A program made the position numbers and the translations under genes. Below, piece after piece: positions 25,157 to 35,777 of a stretch of DNA of 64,000 nucleotides. Source of the stretch: Edaphobacter bradus (GTDB lineage: Bacteria; Acidobacteriota; Terriglobia; Terriglobales; Acidobacteriaceae). Every line of letters begins with the position of its first letter. The stretch's first letter is position 1. The DNA lies in the NCBI RefSeq assembly GCF_025685645.1, contig NZ_JAGSYF010000001.1, positions 248,001 to 312,000 on the forward strand. Direction: 5' to 3'. The notes beneath the pieces were generated by a model. That model worked only from the letters and a program-made list of their open reading frames with translations, was not told the DNA's origin and did no database searches.

Positions 25157-27451
25157 ATGAAGATCCTGAGCTTGCGATTGATTATCGCGTTGATTGTTGG
25201 TGTGACTTTGGTTTCGCTGGCTTCGTCCTGGTACGAAGTGAGGACGACTAAGGATGCACTACGCCGTGAGCTTGAAAGCAAGGCTGAAACGCTCGGCCAG
25301 AGCTTAGCCACTGGTGCAGAGGCGCCCTTACAAGCCGGAGACACTGCCAGGTTGGAGCTGATGATCCAGCGCTCCACCAACCACGACCACGTGCTGGGAA
25401 TTGGTATCTACGGTCGCGATGGTATTCCGCTGGTTGTAACCCCAGGTCTGGGTTCTCTGATATCGGGCGCGCCGAAGCTCATGTCGGACGCACTTCACGG
25501 TAATCGCACTGTAAGCGAATTTGTGCGTTCGCACTTGAAGCGAACCCATATGCTAGTCGCCCCCATTCGCACAGCAGACAATAAAGTAATCGGGGAAGTC
25601 ATTGTCGTCCAGGATGCGACCTACATACGTACTGAGATTATTCGTGCCTGGAGCCGATTCTTCCTTCGTATCGCGATCCAGGTACTGGTGATCGCAAGTA
25701 TCACTCTTCTAGTTTTGCGCTGGAGTCTAACGGGGCCGATTGCGCGCATTTCGCTGTGGATGAAGGCGCTTCGTACAGGACGCCACGCCGTTCAACCCAC
25801 AGCACAGGATCTAAATCTTCTATCGCCCTTCGCGAATGAGCTAGCTCCGCTGGCGGAAAGCATGCAACAGGCACGTGCAGCGGCGGAGGCAGAAGCCAGA
25901 TTGCGCAACATCAACGAATCTCTGTGGACCGCCCAGCGGCTCGCGGATCATGTGCGCAACAGGCTCAATGGCAGCAACCTTTTTGTGGTCTCAAATCGCG
26001 AGCCCTACAGGCACATCCGGCAGGACAAAAAGGTAAAAGTCACAGTTCCGGCCAGTGGTCTTGTTACGGCAATTGAGCCGATTCTTCGTGCATGCCACGG
26101 AACCTGGGTGGCTCATGGAAGCGGTAATGCGGACGCAGACACTGTGGATATACATGACCGGCTACAGGTTCCACCAGACGATCCACGTTATACGCTTCGT
26201 CGCGTCTGGCTCAGCAGTGAAGAGGAAGATGGTTACTACAACGGGTTCGCGAACGAAGGTTTGTGGCCACTCTGCCACATCGCTCACACGCGGCCGACCT
26301 TCCGCACGTCAGACTGGGAATACTACAACACGGTCAACCAGAAGTTCGCCGATGCCGTAGTAGAAGAGATAGCGGGCGAGGAGCACCCTGTGGTGCTGAT
26401 CCAGGACTACCACTTCGCTCTCTTGCCCCGCCTGCTAAAGGACCGGTTGCCCCATGCGAGGGTCGCTATCTTCTGGCATATTCCCTGGCCCAATGCCGAA
26501 TCGTTCAGCATCTGTCCCTGGCAGCGGGAACTGCTTGATGGTCTGCTGGGAGCGGACCTGATCGGCTTTCATACGCAGGCACACTGCAACAATTTCCTGA
26601 ATACGGTGGACAACGTACTCGAATCCAAGGTTGACTGGGAACACTTTTCTATCGAGCGCAACCAACATCGATCGTCTGTACTCCCATTTCCGATCAGTGT
26701 TGAATTCGTCGAGGATCGTTCTGAGGCCCAGACAGGAATGAATGCCGAAGAGGAGCGTAGCGCGCTGCTTCTGGAACTGGGCATCGAGGCGACATACCTC
26801 GGTGTAGGCGTCGACCGTGTGGACTATACCAAGGGGATACTGGAACGATTCCAGGCTGTTGAGTCACTTCTGGAGCGGTATCCCAAGTATCAAGGCAAAT
26901 TTACGTTCATTCAGATTGGTGCACCGACCCGCAGCCGTATCAAGCGCTACGCTGACTTTCAGGCCGAGGTCAGAGCTGAGGCCGAAAGGATCAATGACCG
27001 CTTCAAGCGGGGGAAGTGGAAAGCTATCGTCTTCAAGAACCGGGAGCACACACATGAGGAAGTCCAGCGCTATTATCGAGCCGCTCATTTGTGCATGGTC
27101 ACGTCCCTGCATGACGGGATGAACCTGGTAGCAAAGGAGTACGTGGCAGCGCGGCAGGACGAGCGTGGGGTATTAATCCTGAGTCGTTTCACTGGAGCCG
27201 CGAGAGAGTTGCATGACGCGATCATCGTGAATCCCTATGACATTGAGTCCACCGCCGAAGCAATTGCACAGGCACTCGAAATGAATGTGAGCGAGATGGT
27301 CGATCGAATGAGGCGAATGAGAAGGTCCGTTAGGGAGCGAAACATATATTGGTGGGCTGGTAGTCTGATCCGCGAGCTCTGTGAACTCCGCCTAAAACAA
27401 AAGGGATATACAAATATCTCTGTGATTCGTAAAGCGCAGGTGGAGAGATAG
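25157..27451 (+). CDS. otsA: Membrane-anchored trehalose-6-phosphate synthase: two-TM sensor/HAMP-like module fused to GT20
   Basis: The C-terminal 480 or so residues are a GT20 trehalose-6-phosphate synthase: NLFVVSNREPY, PASGLVTAIEPIL, HYHF-like QDYHFALLPRLL, FWHIPWPNAE, GVDRVDYTKGILERF and SLHDGMNLVAKEYVA. It transfers glucose from UDP-glucose (or another NDP-glucose) to glucose 6-phosphate. Unlike the usual 450-500-residue enzyme, it has about 280 extra N-terminal residues: a TM helix (4-22), an extracytoplasmic region (25-170), a second TM (about 170-192) and a HAMP-like segment with a coiled helix (193-280). This is the layout of a receptor input module. ATG 25157 fits the TM start. The phosphatase gene follows after 1 bp, so product is dephosphorylated at once. 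Confidence 0.9.
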   Translation: MKILSLRLIIALIVGVTLVSLASSWYEVRTTKDALRRELESKAETLGQSLATGAEAPLQAGDTARLELMIQRSTNHDHVLGIGIYGRDGIPLVVTPGLGSLISGAPKLMSDALHGNRTVSEFVRSHLKRTHMLVAPIRTADNKVIGEVIVVQDATYIRTEIIRAWSRFFLRIAIQVLVIASITLLVLRWSLTGPIARISLWMKALRTGRHAVQPTAQDLNLLSPFANELAPLAESMQQARAAAEAEARLRNINESLWTAQRLADHVRNRLNGSNLFVVSNREPYRHIRQDKKVKVTVPASGLVTAIEPILRACHGTWVAHGSGNADADTVDIHDRLQVPPDDPRYTLRRVWLSSEEEDGYYNGFANEGLWPLCHIAHTRPTFRTSDWEYYNTVNQKFADAVVEEIAGEEHPVVLIQDYHFALLPRLLKDRLPHARVAIFWHIPWPNAESFSICPWQRELLDGLLGADLIGFHTQAHCNNFLNTVDNVLESKVDWEHFSIERNQHRSSVLPFPISVEFVEDRSEAQTGMNAEEERSALLLELGIEATYLGVGVDRVDYTKGILERFQAVESLLERYPKYQGKFTFIQIGAPTRSRIKRYADFQAEVRAEAERINDRFKRGKWKAIVFKNREHTHEEVQRYYRAAHLCMVTSLHDGMNLVAKEYVAARQDERGVLILSRFTGAARELHDAIIVNPYDIESTAEAIAQALEMNVSEMVDRMRRMRRSVRERNIYWWAGSLIRELCELRLKQKGYTNISVIRKAQVER

Positions 27452-27452
27452 C

Positions 27453-28241
27453 TTGCAGAACAGATTGACGACAAGTGTGCTCGAAGCTTTTCTGCAACAG
27501 ATCAAGGCAGCGCCGTCATCGGTGCTGCTGCTCGATTATGACGGCACGTTGGCACCGTTTCACGTGGACCGGAGCCGTGCCTACCCCTACCCTGGAGCTG
27601 TTTCGATCCTGGAAAGAATCGTGCGGTCCGGCAGAACAAAAGTCATCATCATTTCGGGACGGCCCATCCTCGAACTGCGGACCCTCCTCGCTCCGATGAA
27701 CAACCTCGAGATGTGGGGAACGCATGGCCTGGAGCGTCAGTTGAGCGATGGAAGTTACAGTCGTGGCCAGGTCAGCGACGAAAACGCAACGTCCTTGGCC
27801 GAGGCCGAGGAGTGGATTACTGCGGCGGGGCTAGCATCTAGGGCGGAGATCAAACTTGGTGGCATCGCTGTCCACTGGCGGGGATTGCCCCCTGCCGAGG
27901 CGAGGAGTGTGCAAGTACTGACTCGGGATGGCTGGACGGAGTTCGCCAAGCGATCAGGACTCAAACTGCTCCACTTTGAAGCGGGTTTGGAGCTGCGTGT
28001 ATCACATCCTGACAAGGGTGATGCAGTCAGGTCGATACTTGCGGACTTGGAGCCGAGCGTGCCCATCGCATATTTGGGGGACGACCTTACGGATGAAGAC
28101 GCTTTCCATGTTCTAAGCGGGCATGGACTTACAGTGCTTGTGAAAGCTGATTATCGTGAGTCCATCGCGGACGTCCGGATCAGGCCTCCGCATGAATTGA
28201 TCGACCTTCTCGAACGATGGCTAATTAATATTTCCGGATAG
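27453..28241 (+). CDS. otsB: Trehalose-6-phosphate phosphatase
   Basis: The 262-residue HAD-family protein has motif I LLLDYDGTLAPF (two catalytic Asp), motif II IIISGRP, and motif III/IV YLGDDLTDEDAF, all as in trehalose phosphatases. It removes phosphate from trehalose 6-phosphate, giving trehalose. The gene starts with TTG 27453 one base after the synthase stop, with GGTGGAGAG as ribosome site inside the upstream gene, so translation is coupled. The pair makes trehalose as a stress solute. The 253 bp that follow up to the convergent debranching enzyme gene hold no gene I can support. Confidence 0.93.
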   Translation: MQNRLTTSVLEAFLQQIKAAPSSVLLLDYDGTLAPFHVDRSRAYPYPGAVSILERIVRSGRTKVIIISGRPILELRTLLAPMNNLEMWGTHGLERQLSDGSYSRGQVSDENATSLAEAEEWITAAGLASRAEIKLGGIAVHWRGLPPAEARSVQVLTRDGWTEFAKRSGLKLLHFEAGLELRVSHPDKGDAVRSILADLEPSVPIAYLGDDLTDEDAFHVLSGHGLTVLVKADYRESIADVRIRPPHELIDLLERWLINISG

Positions 28242-28494
28242 TCTGGTTGGATATATAGATTCGTTCCTGCCGCGCTCCACTCATGGTTGCCATCTCGTTG
28301 GCATACCGGACAGCTTCCTCCGCGTTCGTTTGTCTGGACGATCAATTACGACGACGCCGCGATGGAACTCCAACGACGAGGACAATTGATGAAGAAAGCG
28401 AAGAACAAGCCGCTACCGCATGAGGCTGCAGCTACGGCCGTCACGCCGCCTTTAAACTCTAAGGTCCGTGGGGTTGCCAATATGGCGTGCCTTT

Positions 28495-30624
28495 TTAGCG
28501 TCTGCGCCAAAGCACAATCACAGACCGAGGCCCCGTTCGATAGCTATACCCAGCAACAGCGGGTGCTTCTTCCCACGACCCTATGTCCTGGGGCGCTTCT
28601 AAGAAGGTGTCGATCCATCGCCTCCATGACACTTCGGACCCATCTTCTGAACGCGGGAGTTCGAATTCCAGCGGCTCCCAATAGGCATTGAAGATTAAGT
28701 AGACATACATGGCCTGATGGGGAAGTTCGACGCTTAGAGCGATGCTGTGGGAGTAATCGCTCCAATCTGGCTGGTTAAGTTTTACTCCGTGCCAGCCTTT
28801 GATCCCCGCTCTGATCAGCTGAGTTAAGGTCATCCGCTTCTGTTCCGGACCAACGTCTCGCAGCACTCGTCTGGCGATCAGCAGTTTCACAAAGCGATGC
28901 ACATCGGCATGCTCCACCGGCAGAGACCAATCAAACCAATTACTATCATCGTCAAGACAATAGGCGTTGTTGTTACCGTACTGCGTTCGCCGCGCTTCAT
29001 CTCCCATCGCAAACATGGGCAGACCTAACGATATGAGAGTTGTAGTCAGGAAATTCTTTACTTGACGGTTTCGGAGTCTCTCAACGTCAGAATCATTGGA
29101 AGGACCTTCGACACCACAGTTCCAGCTTCGATTGTCGTTCGCGCCGTCGCGGTTCTGCTCCTTATTGGCGTCGTTGTGCTTCTGATTGTAAGTAACCAGA
29201 TCATGGAGTGTGAATCCGTCGTGACAGGTCACGAAATTCACGCTTTGCTCAGCTTCGCGCTCCTTGTGTTGATAGACCTCGTGGCTGCCGACCAGGCGGT
29301 CTGCGAAATTGCTTACTGAACCATTGTCACTACGTAAGAAGCTTCGCACATCGTCGCGGAAGCGCCCATTCCATTCCTTCCAGCTATCACCAACGAAGCT
29401 GCCGACCTGATAGAGCCCTGCCGCGTCCCAAGCTTCAGCAATCAGTTTGACCCCTGCCAAAGCTGGATCCGATTCAATATCCCAAAGAACAGGAGGACTT
29501 GACATGACACGGCCGCTTGAATCGCGCGCAAGGATTGACGCGAGATCAAACCTGAAACCATCCACGTGCATCTCTTCAACCCAATAGCGCAAACTGTCCA
29601 CGATCATTCGCCTGACGATGGGGTGATTGGCGTTGAGGGTGTTTCCAGTGCCAGCGTAGTTGGCATACCGTGATTGGTCCGGTTCGAGAATGTAGTAAGC
29701 GCTGTTATCAATTCCCCGAAAACAGAGTGTTGGTCCGCCGTCGCCGCCTTCGGCCGTGTGATTGAACACGACATCCAGGATGACCTCGATCCCTGCTCGG
29801 TGGAGCGCTTTGACCATGTCGCGAAACTCATCCACGGGATCACTGCGATCTTGCCGAGAGCTATAAGCCTGGTGGGGCGCGAAGAAAGAGATAGGTGCAT
29901 AGCCCCAGTAGTTGACGAGGCCCTTTGGGGAATCCTGTGAATCGAATTGAAAAACAGGAAGCAGTTCAACGGCTGAGATTCCCAGATCCTGAAGATATGA
30001 AATTTTCTCGATGACCCCACGGAAAGTGCCGCGCGTCCCTTCGGGAACACCTGAACTGGGATGCATGGTAAATCCCTTGACATGCATTTCGTAGATGACC
30101 GACTGCGAGGATGGACGGTGGAGTGGAGCATCTCCTTCCCAGTCATACAATCGTGGGTCTACAACTACGCTCTTCATTGCCGTCGAGGCGGTGTCGCCCT
30201 CTTTGCAAGCCGCTTCACGCGAGTAGTTCCTGGGCACAGCGACGCCGCGTCCATAGGGGTCGAGTAGGACCTTGGCCCCATCGAAGCGCATCCCCTTGTT
30301 CGGCTCAAACGCTCCATAAACGCGATAGCCATAGATCTGTCCTGCCTTGAGCCCGGGAACGAATGTGTGCCAATAGTGGTAAGTCCGGTTGATAATCGGG
30401 TCCAAAGCGATCACACGAGAAGGCCGCGGGTCGTCGTCCCGGTCGAAGAGCAGTAGCTCTACCCCCGAAGCATCGTGTGAGTACAAGCTGAAATTCACGC
30501 CTCCCGACCCCACCGTAGCTCCGAGAGGCGCGCTTCGACCTGCATTGGGGGAGAGACTTATAACATTAGGCTGACTGTGCTGACGGGCAGATGCGGGCTC
30601 TTCTTCAAAGTCTGTTCGCGACAT
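28495..30624 (-). CDS. glgX: Glycogen debranching enzyme GlgX (GH13 isoamylase type)
   Basis: The 709-residue cytoplasmic protein begins with a CBM48/isoamylase N-domain (PLGATVGSGGVNFSLYSHDA) followed by the GH13 barrel: region I DVVFNHTAEGG, region II GFRFDLASIL (nucleophile), region III LIAEAWDAAG (acid/base), region IV FVTCHDGFTLHDL. Length and the NGDGAND-like insert (KEQNRDGANDNRSW) fit GlgX/TreX. It hydrolyses alpha-1,6 branches of glycogen limit dextrins. ATG 30624 follows GGAGCAGG. It lies 88 bp downstream of glycogen phosphorylase on the same strand; the two together degrade glycogen. Confidence 0.94.
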   Translation of the reverse strand: MSRTDFEEEPASARQHSQPNVISLSPNAGRSAPLGATVGSGGVNFSLYSHDASGVELLLFDRDDDPRPSRVIALDPIINRTYHYWHTFVPGLKAGQIYGYRVYGAFEPNKGMRFDGAKVLLDPYGRGVAVPRNYSREAACKEGDTASTAMKSVVVDPRLYDWEGDAPLHRPSSQSVIYEMHVKGFTMHPSSGVPEGTRGTFRGVIEKISYLQDLGISAVELLPVFQFDSQDSPKGLVNYWGYAPISFFAPHQAYSSRQDRSDPVDEFRDMVKALHRAGIEVILDVVFNHTAEGGDGGPTLCFRGIDNSAYYILEPDQSRYANYAGTGNTLNANHPIVRRMIVDSLRYWVEEMHVDGFRFDLASILARDSSGRVMSSPPVLWDIESDPALAGVKLIAEAWDAAGLYQVGSFVGDSWKEWNGRFRDDVRSFLRSDNGSVSNFADRLVGSHEVYQHKEREAEQSVNFVTCHDGFTLHDLVTYNQKHNDANKEQNRDGANDNRSWNCGVEGPSNDSDVERLRNRQVKNFLTTTLISLGLPMFAMGDEARRTQYGNNNAYCLDDDSNWFDWSLPVEHADVHRFVKLLIARRVLRDVGPEQKRMTLTQLIRAGIKGWHGVKLNQPDWSDYSHSIALSVELPHQAMYVYLIFNAYWEPLEFELPRSEDGSEVSWRRWIDTFLEAPQDIGSWEEAPAVAGYSYRTGPRSVIVLWRRR

Positions 30625-30712
30625 AGGCCTGCTCCATTGTCATGCTGGTCTTCGACCATCTTCCACTCATGGCGACGCCGCGTGATGGTAACTTGGCTGC
30701 CACTTTGCTGGC

Positions 30713-33220
30713 TTACTCCACGGGACACGGTTTGGCATTCCATATTTCGGACGCATATTCCCGGATGGTTCGATCGCTTGAAAATTTCCCCGAACCAGCA
30801 ACATTCAAAATGGTCTTGCGTACCCAGTCGTCCGGACGGGCATAGAGGTCCATCATTCGCCGGTCAGCTTCGAGGTAAGGCTTCAAGTCCGCGAGGTGCA
30901 TGTAGAAGTCTCCGTGCGTCAAGAGGACGTCGCGAAGAGGCTCGAAGACATGTGGCTCGTTACGGCTAAAGTAGTCCGAGAAGATCAAATCCAGGGCTGC
31001 ACGCGTCTCCGGCTCATGTTCATAGTGCCAGTACGGGCTATACCATGCCCGGTTGCTTGCCACCTGGTCGGCCGTCAGACCGAAGAGGAAGAAATTATCC
31101 TCACCTGCTTCTTCTGCCATTTCGATGGTCGCGCCATCGCGCGTGCCGATTGTCAGAGCACCGTTCATCATGAACTTCATGTTGCTGGTCCCGCTGGCTT
31201 CGTAACCCGCGGTGGAAATCTGATTCGAGACATCGCTCGCCGGAATCAACCGCTCGGCAAGAGAAACGCAGTAATCGGTCAGAAACAGCACTTTGAGACG
31301 ACCGCGCACAATCGGATCGCCATCGATCGTTCCGGCAAGGTTGTTGATGAACTTAATGATCAGCTTGGCCAGCTGGTACGCGGGTGCCGCCTTGCCCGCG
31401 AAGAAGAATGTGCGCGGCTCCATCTCAATATCCGGCTTTTCCCGCAGTCGGTTGTAAAGCAGTACCACACGCAGCGCGTTGAGCAGTTGCCGCTTGTATT
31501 CGTGAATGCGTTTCACTTGCGAATCGAAGATGCTATCCGGATCTACCACTTGGCCGGACTGGGTCTTGAGCCAGTCGGCAAACTGAGACTTAGCTTTGCG
31601 CTTTGCCTCTTGAAAGGAGTCACGAAAACCCTTGTCCTCTGCCAGAGGCTTTAGTCTCTTGAGTTGATCAAGATCACGGATCCATGTGTTGCCGATGGCC
31701 TCAGTAATCACGTGAGCTAGCGCCGGATTCGCGAGCAGCAGCCAGCGTCGAGGCGTGACGCCGTTGGTCTTGTTGTTGAAACGCTCGGGAAACAGCTCAG
31801 CAAGCTCTCTGACTGTCGTTGTCCGCAATAGCTCGGAATGAATTCCCGCCACCCCATTGGTGCTGTGCGATCCTACGATGGCCAGGTTTGCCATGCGAAT
31901 CTTTCGCTGGCCGCCCTCTTCGATCAAGCTGACTCGCTCGAAATACTGTCTGTCGCCAGGGATGCGTCCCTGGACGTCAAGATGAAAACGGCGGTTAATC
32001 TCGAATATGATCTCCAGATTGCGCGGAATGATCGCTTCGAACCAATCGAGCGGCCATTTTTCAAGAGCTTCCGGGAGCAACGTGTGATTGGTATACGCCA
32101 AGGCTCGTTGCGTCAGGTCCCAGGCCTGATCCCATCCCAAGTGCGCTTCGTCAAGCAAGATTCGCATCAGTTCGGGCACCGACATCGCCGGGTGGGTATC
32201 GTTGAGCTGGATAGCCACTTTATCAGCGAACGTGACCCACTCAGTATTAGCGCGCCGGAAGCGGCGGACCAGATCGGCCAGCGAGCAGGCAACGAGGAAA
32301 TACTCCTGCAGGAAACGCAAGACCTGACCTTCGCTTGTGGAGTCGTCCGGGTAAAGAACTCGTGTTAGAGACTCTGCTGCGAGTGTGTCGGCCAGAGCCT
32401 CTGCGAAGGCGCCGCTGCTGAATTCCTGAAAATCGAAATAATTTGACGCGGACGCGGACCAAAGCCGGAGGGTATTGACCGTGTTCCCGCCGTAGGCGAC
32501 AACAGGTCGGTCGTGGGGAATACCAAGTAAGGTCGACGCCTGGCCACGCACCAACTGGAACGTCCCTCCATGCAATCGAAAAGAGCAATTCAGTTTTACT
32601 TCTACCGCTTCACCAGGACGAATCACCTCCCAGGGGTCAGGATGACGGAGCCAATTATCCCCCTGTTCGTGCTGCCACCCATCCTCAATAGATTGCTTAA
32701 ACATGCCATATTCATACTGCAAACCGTAGCCCATTGCCGGAAGTTGCAAGGTGGCCAGCGAATCAAGGAAGCAAGCGGCAAGCCGACCGAGTCCCCCATT
32801 TCCCAAACCTGCATCCGGCTCCTGCTCCAGCAGCGAAAGCAGATCAACCTTATTTTGCTTCGCGGCCTGGCTCACGAGTGGGTCCAGTCCAAGGTTCATG
32901 ACATTGTTGGCCAGCGAGCGGCCAAGGAGAAACTCCATGGAAAGGTAGTAGACGCGTTTGGGATTTTCGCGTTCATAGGTTTTCTCCGTGAGCAGCCACC
33001 GTTGGGAGAGGACGTCTCGAACTGAGCGCGCGAATGCTTCGTATTGCTGACGGACGCCGACTGTATCAAGATCCTTTACGTTGTCGAAGAGGAGATGCCG
33101 ATCGTACAATCCATCCGTCCCCGCAAACTGAATGGGCCCACACCCGTATTGCTTAAGGAGTCTCGACACGTCTTGCTGCTCGGCTGTTGTCTCCATGGGA
33201 ACGATGCGTCTCGTACTCAT
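30713..33220 (-). CDS. glgP: Glycogen/maltodextrin phosphorylase
   Basis: The 835-residue GT35 enzyme releases glucose 1-phosphate from alpha-1,4-glucans using pyridoxal phosphate. Family features: EQEPDAGLGNGGLGRLAAC near the N-terminus, KRIHEYKRQLLNALR in the C-terminal domain, and the PLP lysine in EASGTSNMKFMMNGAL. The start at ATG 33220 is chosen because GGAAGGAGA lies 8 bp upstream; a longer frame to 33313 would overlap the phosphoketolase gene. It is 53 bp behind phosphoketolase and 88 bp ahead of glgX. Glucose 1-phosphate from here can feed the phosphoketolase shunt encoded upstream. Confidence 0.94.
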   Translation of the reverse strand: MSTRRIVPMETTAEQQDVSRLLKQYGCGPIQFAGTDGLYDRHLLFDNVKDLDTVGVRQQYEAFARSVRDVLSQRWLLTEKTYERENPKRVYYLSMEFLLGRSLANNVMNLGLDPLVSQAAKQNKVDLLSLLEQEPDAGLGNGGLGRLAACFLDSLATLQLPAMGYGLQYEYGMFKQSIEDGWQHEQGDNWLRHPDPWEVIRPGEAVEVKLNCSFRLHGGTFQLVRGQASTLLGIPHDRPVVAYGGNTVNTLRLWSASASNYFDFQEFSSGAFAEALADTLAAESLTRVLYPDDSTSEGQVLRFLQEYFLVACSLADLVRRFRRANTEWVTFADKVAIQLNDTHPAMSVPELMRILLDEAHLGWDQAWDLTQRALAYTNHTLLPEALEKWPLDWFEAIIPRNLEIIFEINRRFHLDVQGRIPGDRQYFERVSLIEEGGQRKIRMANLAIVGSHSTNGVAGIHSELLRTTTVRELAELFPERFNNKTNGVTPRRWLLLANPALAHVITEAIGNTWIRDLDQLKRLKPLAEDKGFRDSFQEAKRKAKSQFADWLKTQSGQVVDPDSIFDSQVKRIHEYKRQLLNALRVVLLYNRLREKPDIEMEPRTFFFAGKAAPAYQLAKLIIKFINNLAGTIDGDPIVRGRLKVLFLTDYCVSLAERLIPASDVSNQISTAGYEASGTSNMKFMMNGALTIGTRDGATIEMAEEAGEDNFFLFGLTADQVASNRAWYSPYWHYEHEPETRAALDLIFSDYFSRNEPHVFEPLRDVLLTHGDFYMHLADLKPYLEADRRMMDLYARPDDWVRKTILNVAGSGKFSSDRTIREYASEIWNAKPCPVE

Positions 33221-33273
33221 TGGAATCTCTCCTTCCAAAGCGTCGATTGGATCCTTTGTCCAACCGCTTTCAA

Positions 33274-35757
33274 CTAAGCGGTTTTGCGTGCTTTTTCGTG
33301 CGGCCATCTCCAATCGGCAATATCGGGTCTGTCAGTACCGTGCTTGAACGCGTAGTTCCGGCAAGCGATCTGCTCGTTGCGGAATCTATCCGACGCCGCG
33401 CTTCCGATACGCTGAAGCTTGGGAACGTATTTGATCACGTCCATGGCCAGGGTAAAGCGGTCGATCTCATTCTCGATCGCCAGCTCCAGAGGAGTATTGA
33501 TGTTGCCTTTCTCCCTATAGCCGTGGACGTGCAGGTCTTGATGGTTGGTCCGGCTGTAAGTCAGGCGATGAATGAGCCAGGGATACCCGTGAAAATTGAA
33601 AATAATTGGCTTATCCATTGTGAAGAGCAGATCGAAATCTATATCCGACAACCCGTGAGGATGGTCTGTTGTGGGTTGCAACTTAAAAAGATCAACCACA
33701 TTGATGTATCGGATCTTGAGGTCAGGAAACGCTTCACGCAGCATCATGATGGCTGCCAGAGTTTCCTGCGTGGGGATGTCGCCGGCTGAGGCCATTACCA
33801 CGTCCGGCTCGACGCCTTGGTCATTGCACGCCGGTTCCCACCTGCCGATTCCTTTTGTGCAATGAGTAATGGCTTGATCCATGCTGAGGAATTGAAGGTG
33901 CTTTTGCTTGTCGCAGACGATGACGTTGACGTAGTTCTCGCTCCTCAGGCAATGGTCGGCGACCGACAAGAGACTGTTGACGTCAGGAGGCAGGTAAATT
34001 CGCGTCACTTCGGAGCTCTTGTTCAGGACCACGTCCAGGAATCCGGGATCCTGATGTGTGAAACCATTATGGTCTTGCCGCCACACGGTGGAGGTGACCA
34101 GGATGTTCAGAGATGCAATCTTGTCGCGCCATGGGAGATGGTTGGTAATGGTAAGCCACTTGGCGTGCTGATTGAACATGGAATCGATGACATGGATAAA
34201 CGCTTCGTAGGACGAAATAAAACCATGGCGTCCTGTAAGAAGATAGCCCTCGAGCATTCCCTCTACGGTGTGCTCACTCAGCATTTCTAAGACCCGGCCG
34301 TCGGGACTGAGCTCGCCGCCGTCCGCATCTTCGGGGAAGTAGTCTTCAATCCAGAATTTCTTGCTTACCTCGTAGATATCCTGCAACCTATTCGACGAAT
34401 TCTCATCCGGCCCGAAGACCCGGAAGTTTTTCATGTTGAACTTCACTACATCCCGAAGGAACGCGCCCAACGGACGAGTGTTCTCTGCTTCGATGGTTCC
34501 GGGGGCATCGAACTTTAGCGCGTAGTCCCGGAAGTCTGGAAGACGCAGAGCCTTTTTGATATGCCCTCCGTTAGTGTGAGGGTTAGCTCCCATGCGCCTG
34601 GCTCCTGTCGGTGCAAGTTCCTTGAGCTCCGGGATGAGGGTTCCGTTTTGATCAAAAAGCTCCTCTGGCTTGTAGCTACGCATCCACGCCTCGAGGTCAT
34701 GCAACCGCTTGGGATTGCTCTTGACGTCCGCCATCGGCACCTGATGCGAACGCCAGAAGCCCTCGAGCTTGTGCCCACTAACTTCCCCAGGGGCAGTCCA
34801 TCCTTTGGGGCTGCGCAAAACAATCATCGGCCACCGGAAACGCTCAGCCTTTCCCGTCTTTCGGGCCGTCTGCTGATGCTTGCGAATCTCTGAAACGCAG
34901 TGCTCCACAGTGGCCGCCATCGCCTGGTGCATGCTCTCCGGTTCCGACCCTTCCACAAAGTACGGTGTCCAACCGCAGCCGCGGAAAAATTCTTCCAGTT
35001 CCTGGTGACTGATTCGCGCAAGCAAGGTTGGATTGTTGATCTTGTAACCGTTAAGATGCAGCACCGGCAGCACAGCTCCGTCCCGGATCGGGTTCAGAAA
35101 TTTGTTGATGTGCCACGATGTCGCGAGTGCTCCGGTTTCTGCTTCACCGTCCCCTACGACAGCAGCGACAATCAGATCTGGATTGTCAAACGCGGCGCCA
35201 CAAGCATGCGAAAGGACATATCCGAGTTCGCCCCCTTCGTGGATCGAGCCGGGAGTCTCAGGTGTGCAGTGACTACCGATGCCGCCAGGAAACGAGAATT
35301 GCTTTAAAAACGCACGCATGCCTTGCTCGTCTTCGCTCTTGTCGGTATAGATCTCGGAATAGGAGCCTTCCAGATAGACCGGACCGAGAACCCCAGGTGC
35401 GCCGTGTCCGGGCCCGGCAAGAAAAATCATGTCTAAATCGTGCTTTTTGATGACCCGGTTGAGGTGAACGTAGGTGAACGCCAATCCCGGACTCGAGCCC
35501 CAATGGCCCAGAAGTCTATTCTTGATGTGCTCTGCCTTTAGGGGTTCCATGAGAAGGGGATTGTCCTGGAGATATATCATGCCGAGCGTCAGGTAGTTAC
35601 AAGCATTCCAATAGGCATGTATCTTGCGCAATTCGTCGGCGCTGAGCGGCTTTCCTGACACCGTGGCTCTGGCAGGGCCGTATGCGCTCAGAGGCTTGCT
35701 CACGGTTTCGCTCTTGATGGTTTTCTTTGCAGTTTTCACTTCTGCGACGGGCGTCAT
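33274..35757 (-). CDS. xfp: Xylulose-5-phosphate/fructose-6-phosphate phosphoketolase
   Basis: The 827-residue thiamine diphosphate enzyme cleaves xylulose 5-phosphate (and often fructose 6-phosphate) with phosphate to acetyl phosphate plus a shortened sugar phosphate. Diagnostic stretches: [53 protein letters not shown], and the TPP motif [20 protein letters not shown]. Length is normal. ATG 35757 is preferred, with AAGGAG 12 bp upstream; a TTG at 35781 overlapping the PPK2 stop is the alternative. Sitting between PPK2 and glycogen phosphorylase, it links glycogen breakdown to acetyl phosphate formation. Confidence 0.95.
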   Translation of the reverse strand: MTPVAEVKTAKKTIKSETVSKPLSAYGPARATVSGKPLSADELRKIHAYWNACNYLTLGMIYLQDNPLLMEPLKAEHIKNRLLGHWGSSPGLAFTYVHLNRVIKKHDLDMIFLAGPGHGAPGVLGPVYLEGSYSEIYTDKSEDEQGMRAFLKQFSFPGGIGSHCTPETPGSIHEGGELGYVLSHACGAAFDNPDLIVAAVVGDGEAETGALATSWHINKFLNPIRDGAVLPVLHLNGYKINNPTLLARISHQELEEFFRGCGWTPYFVEGSEPESMHQAMAATVEHCVSEIRKHQQTARKTGKAERFRWPMIVLRSPKGWTAPGEVSGHKLEGFWRSHQVPMADVKSNPKRLHDLEAWMRSYKPEELFDQNGTLIPELKELAPTGARRMGANPHTNGGHIKKALRLPDFRDYALKFDAPGTIEAENTRPLGAFLRDVVKFNMKNFRVFGPDENSSNRLQDIYEVSKKFWIEDYFPEDADGGELSPDGRVLEMLSEHTVEGMLEGYLLTGRHGFISSYEAFIHVIDSMFNQHAKWLTITNHLPWRDKIASLNILVTSTVWRQDHNGFTHQDPGFLDVVLNKSSEVTRIYLPPDVNSLLSVADHCLRSENYVNVIVCDKQKHLQFLSMDQAITHCTKGIGRWEPACNDQGVEPDVVMASAGDIPTQETLAAIMMLREAFPDLKIRYINVVDLFKLQPTTDHPHGLSDIDFDLLFTMDKPIIFNFHGYPWLIHRLTYSRTNHQDLHVHGYREKGNINTPLELAIENEIDRFTLAMDVIKYVPKLQRIGSAASDRFRNEQIACRNYAFKHGTDRPDIADWRWPHEKARKTA

Positions 35758-35777
35758 ATAGATATATGTCTCCTTTT

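Noticed and set aside
28287..28691. 134-residue plus-strand frame after otsB
   Set aside because: More than half is antisense to the glgX end; composition is irregular and no family features are seen.
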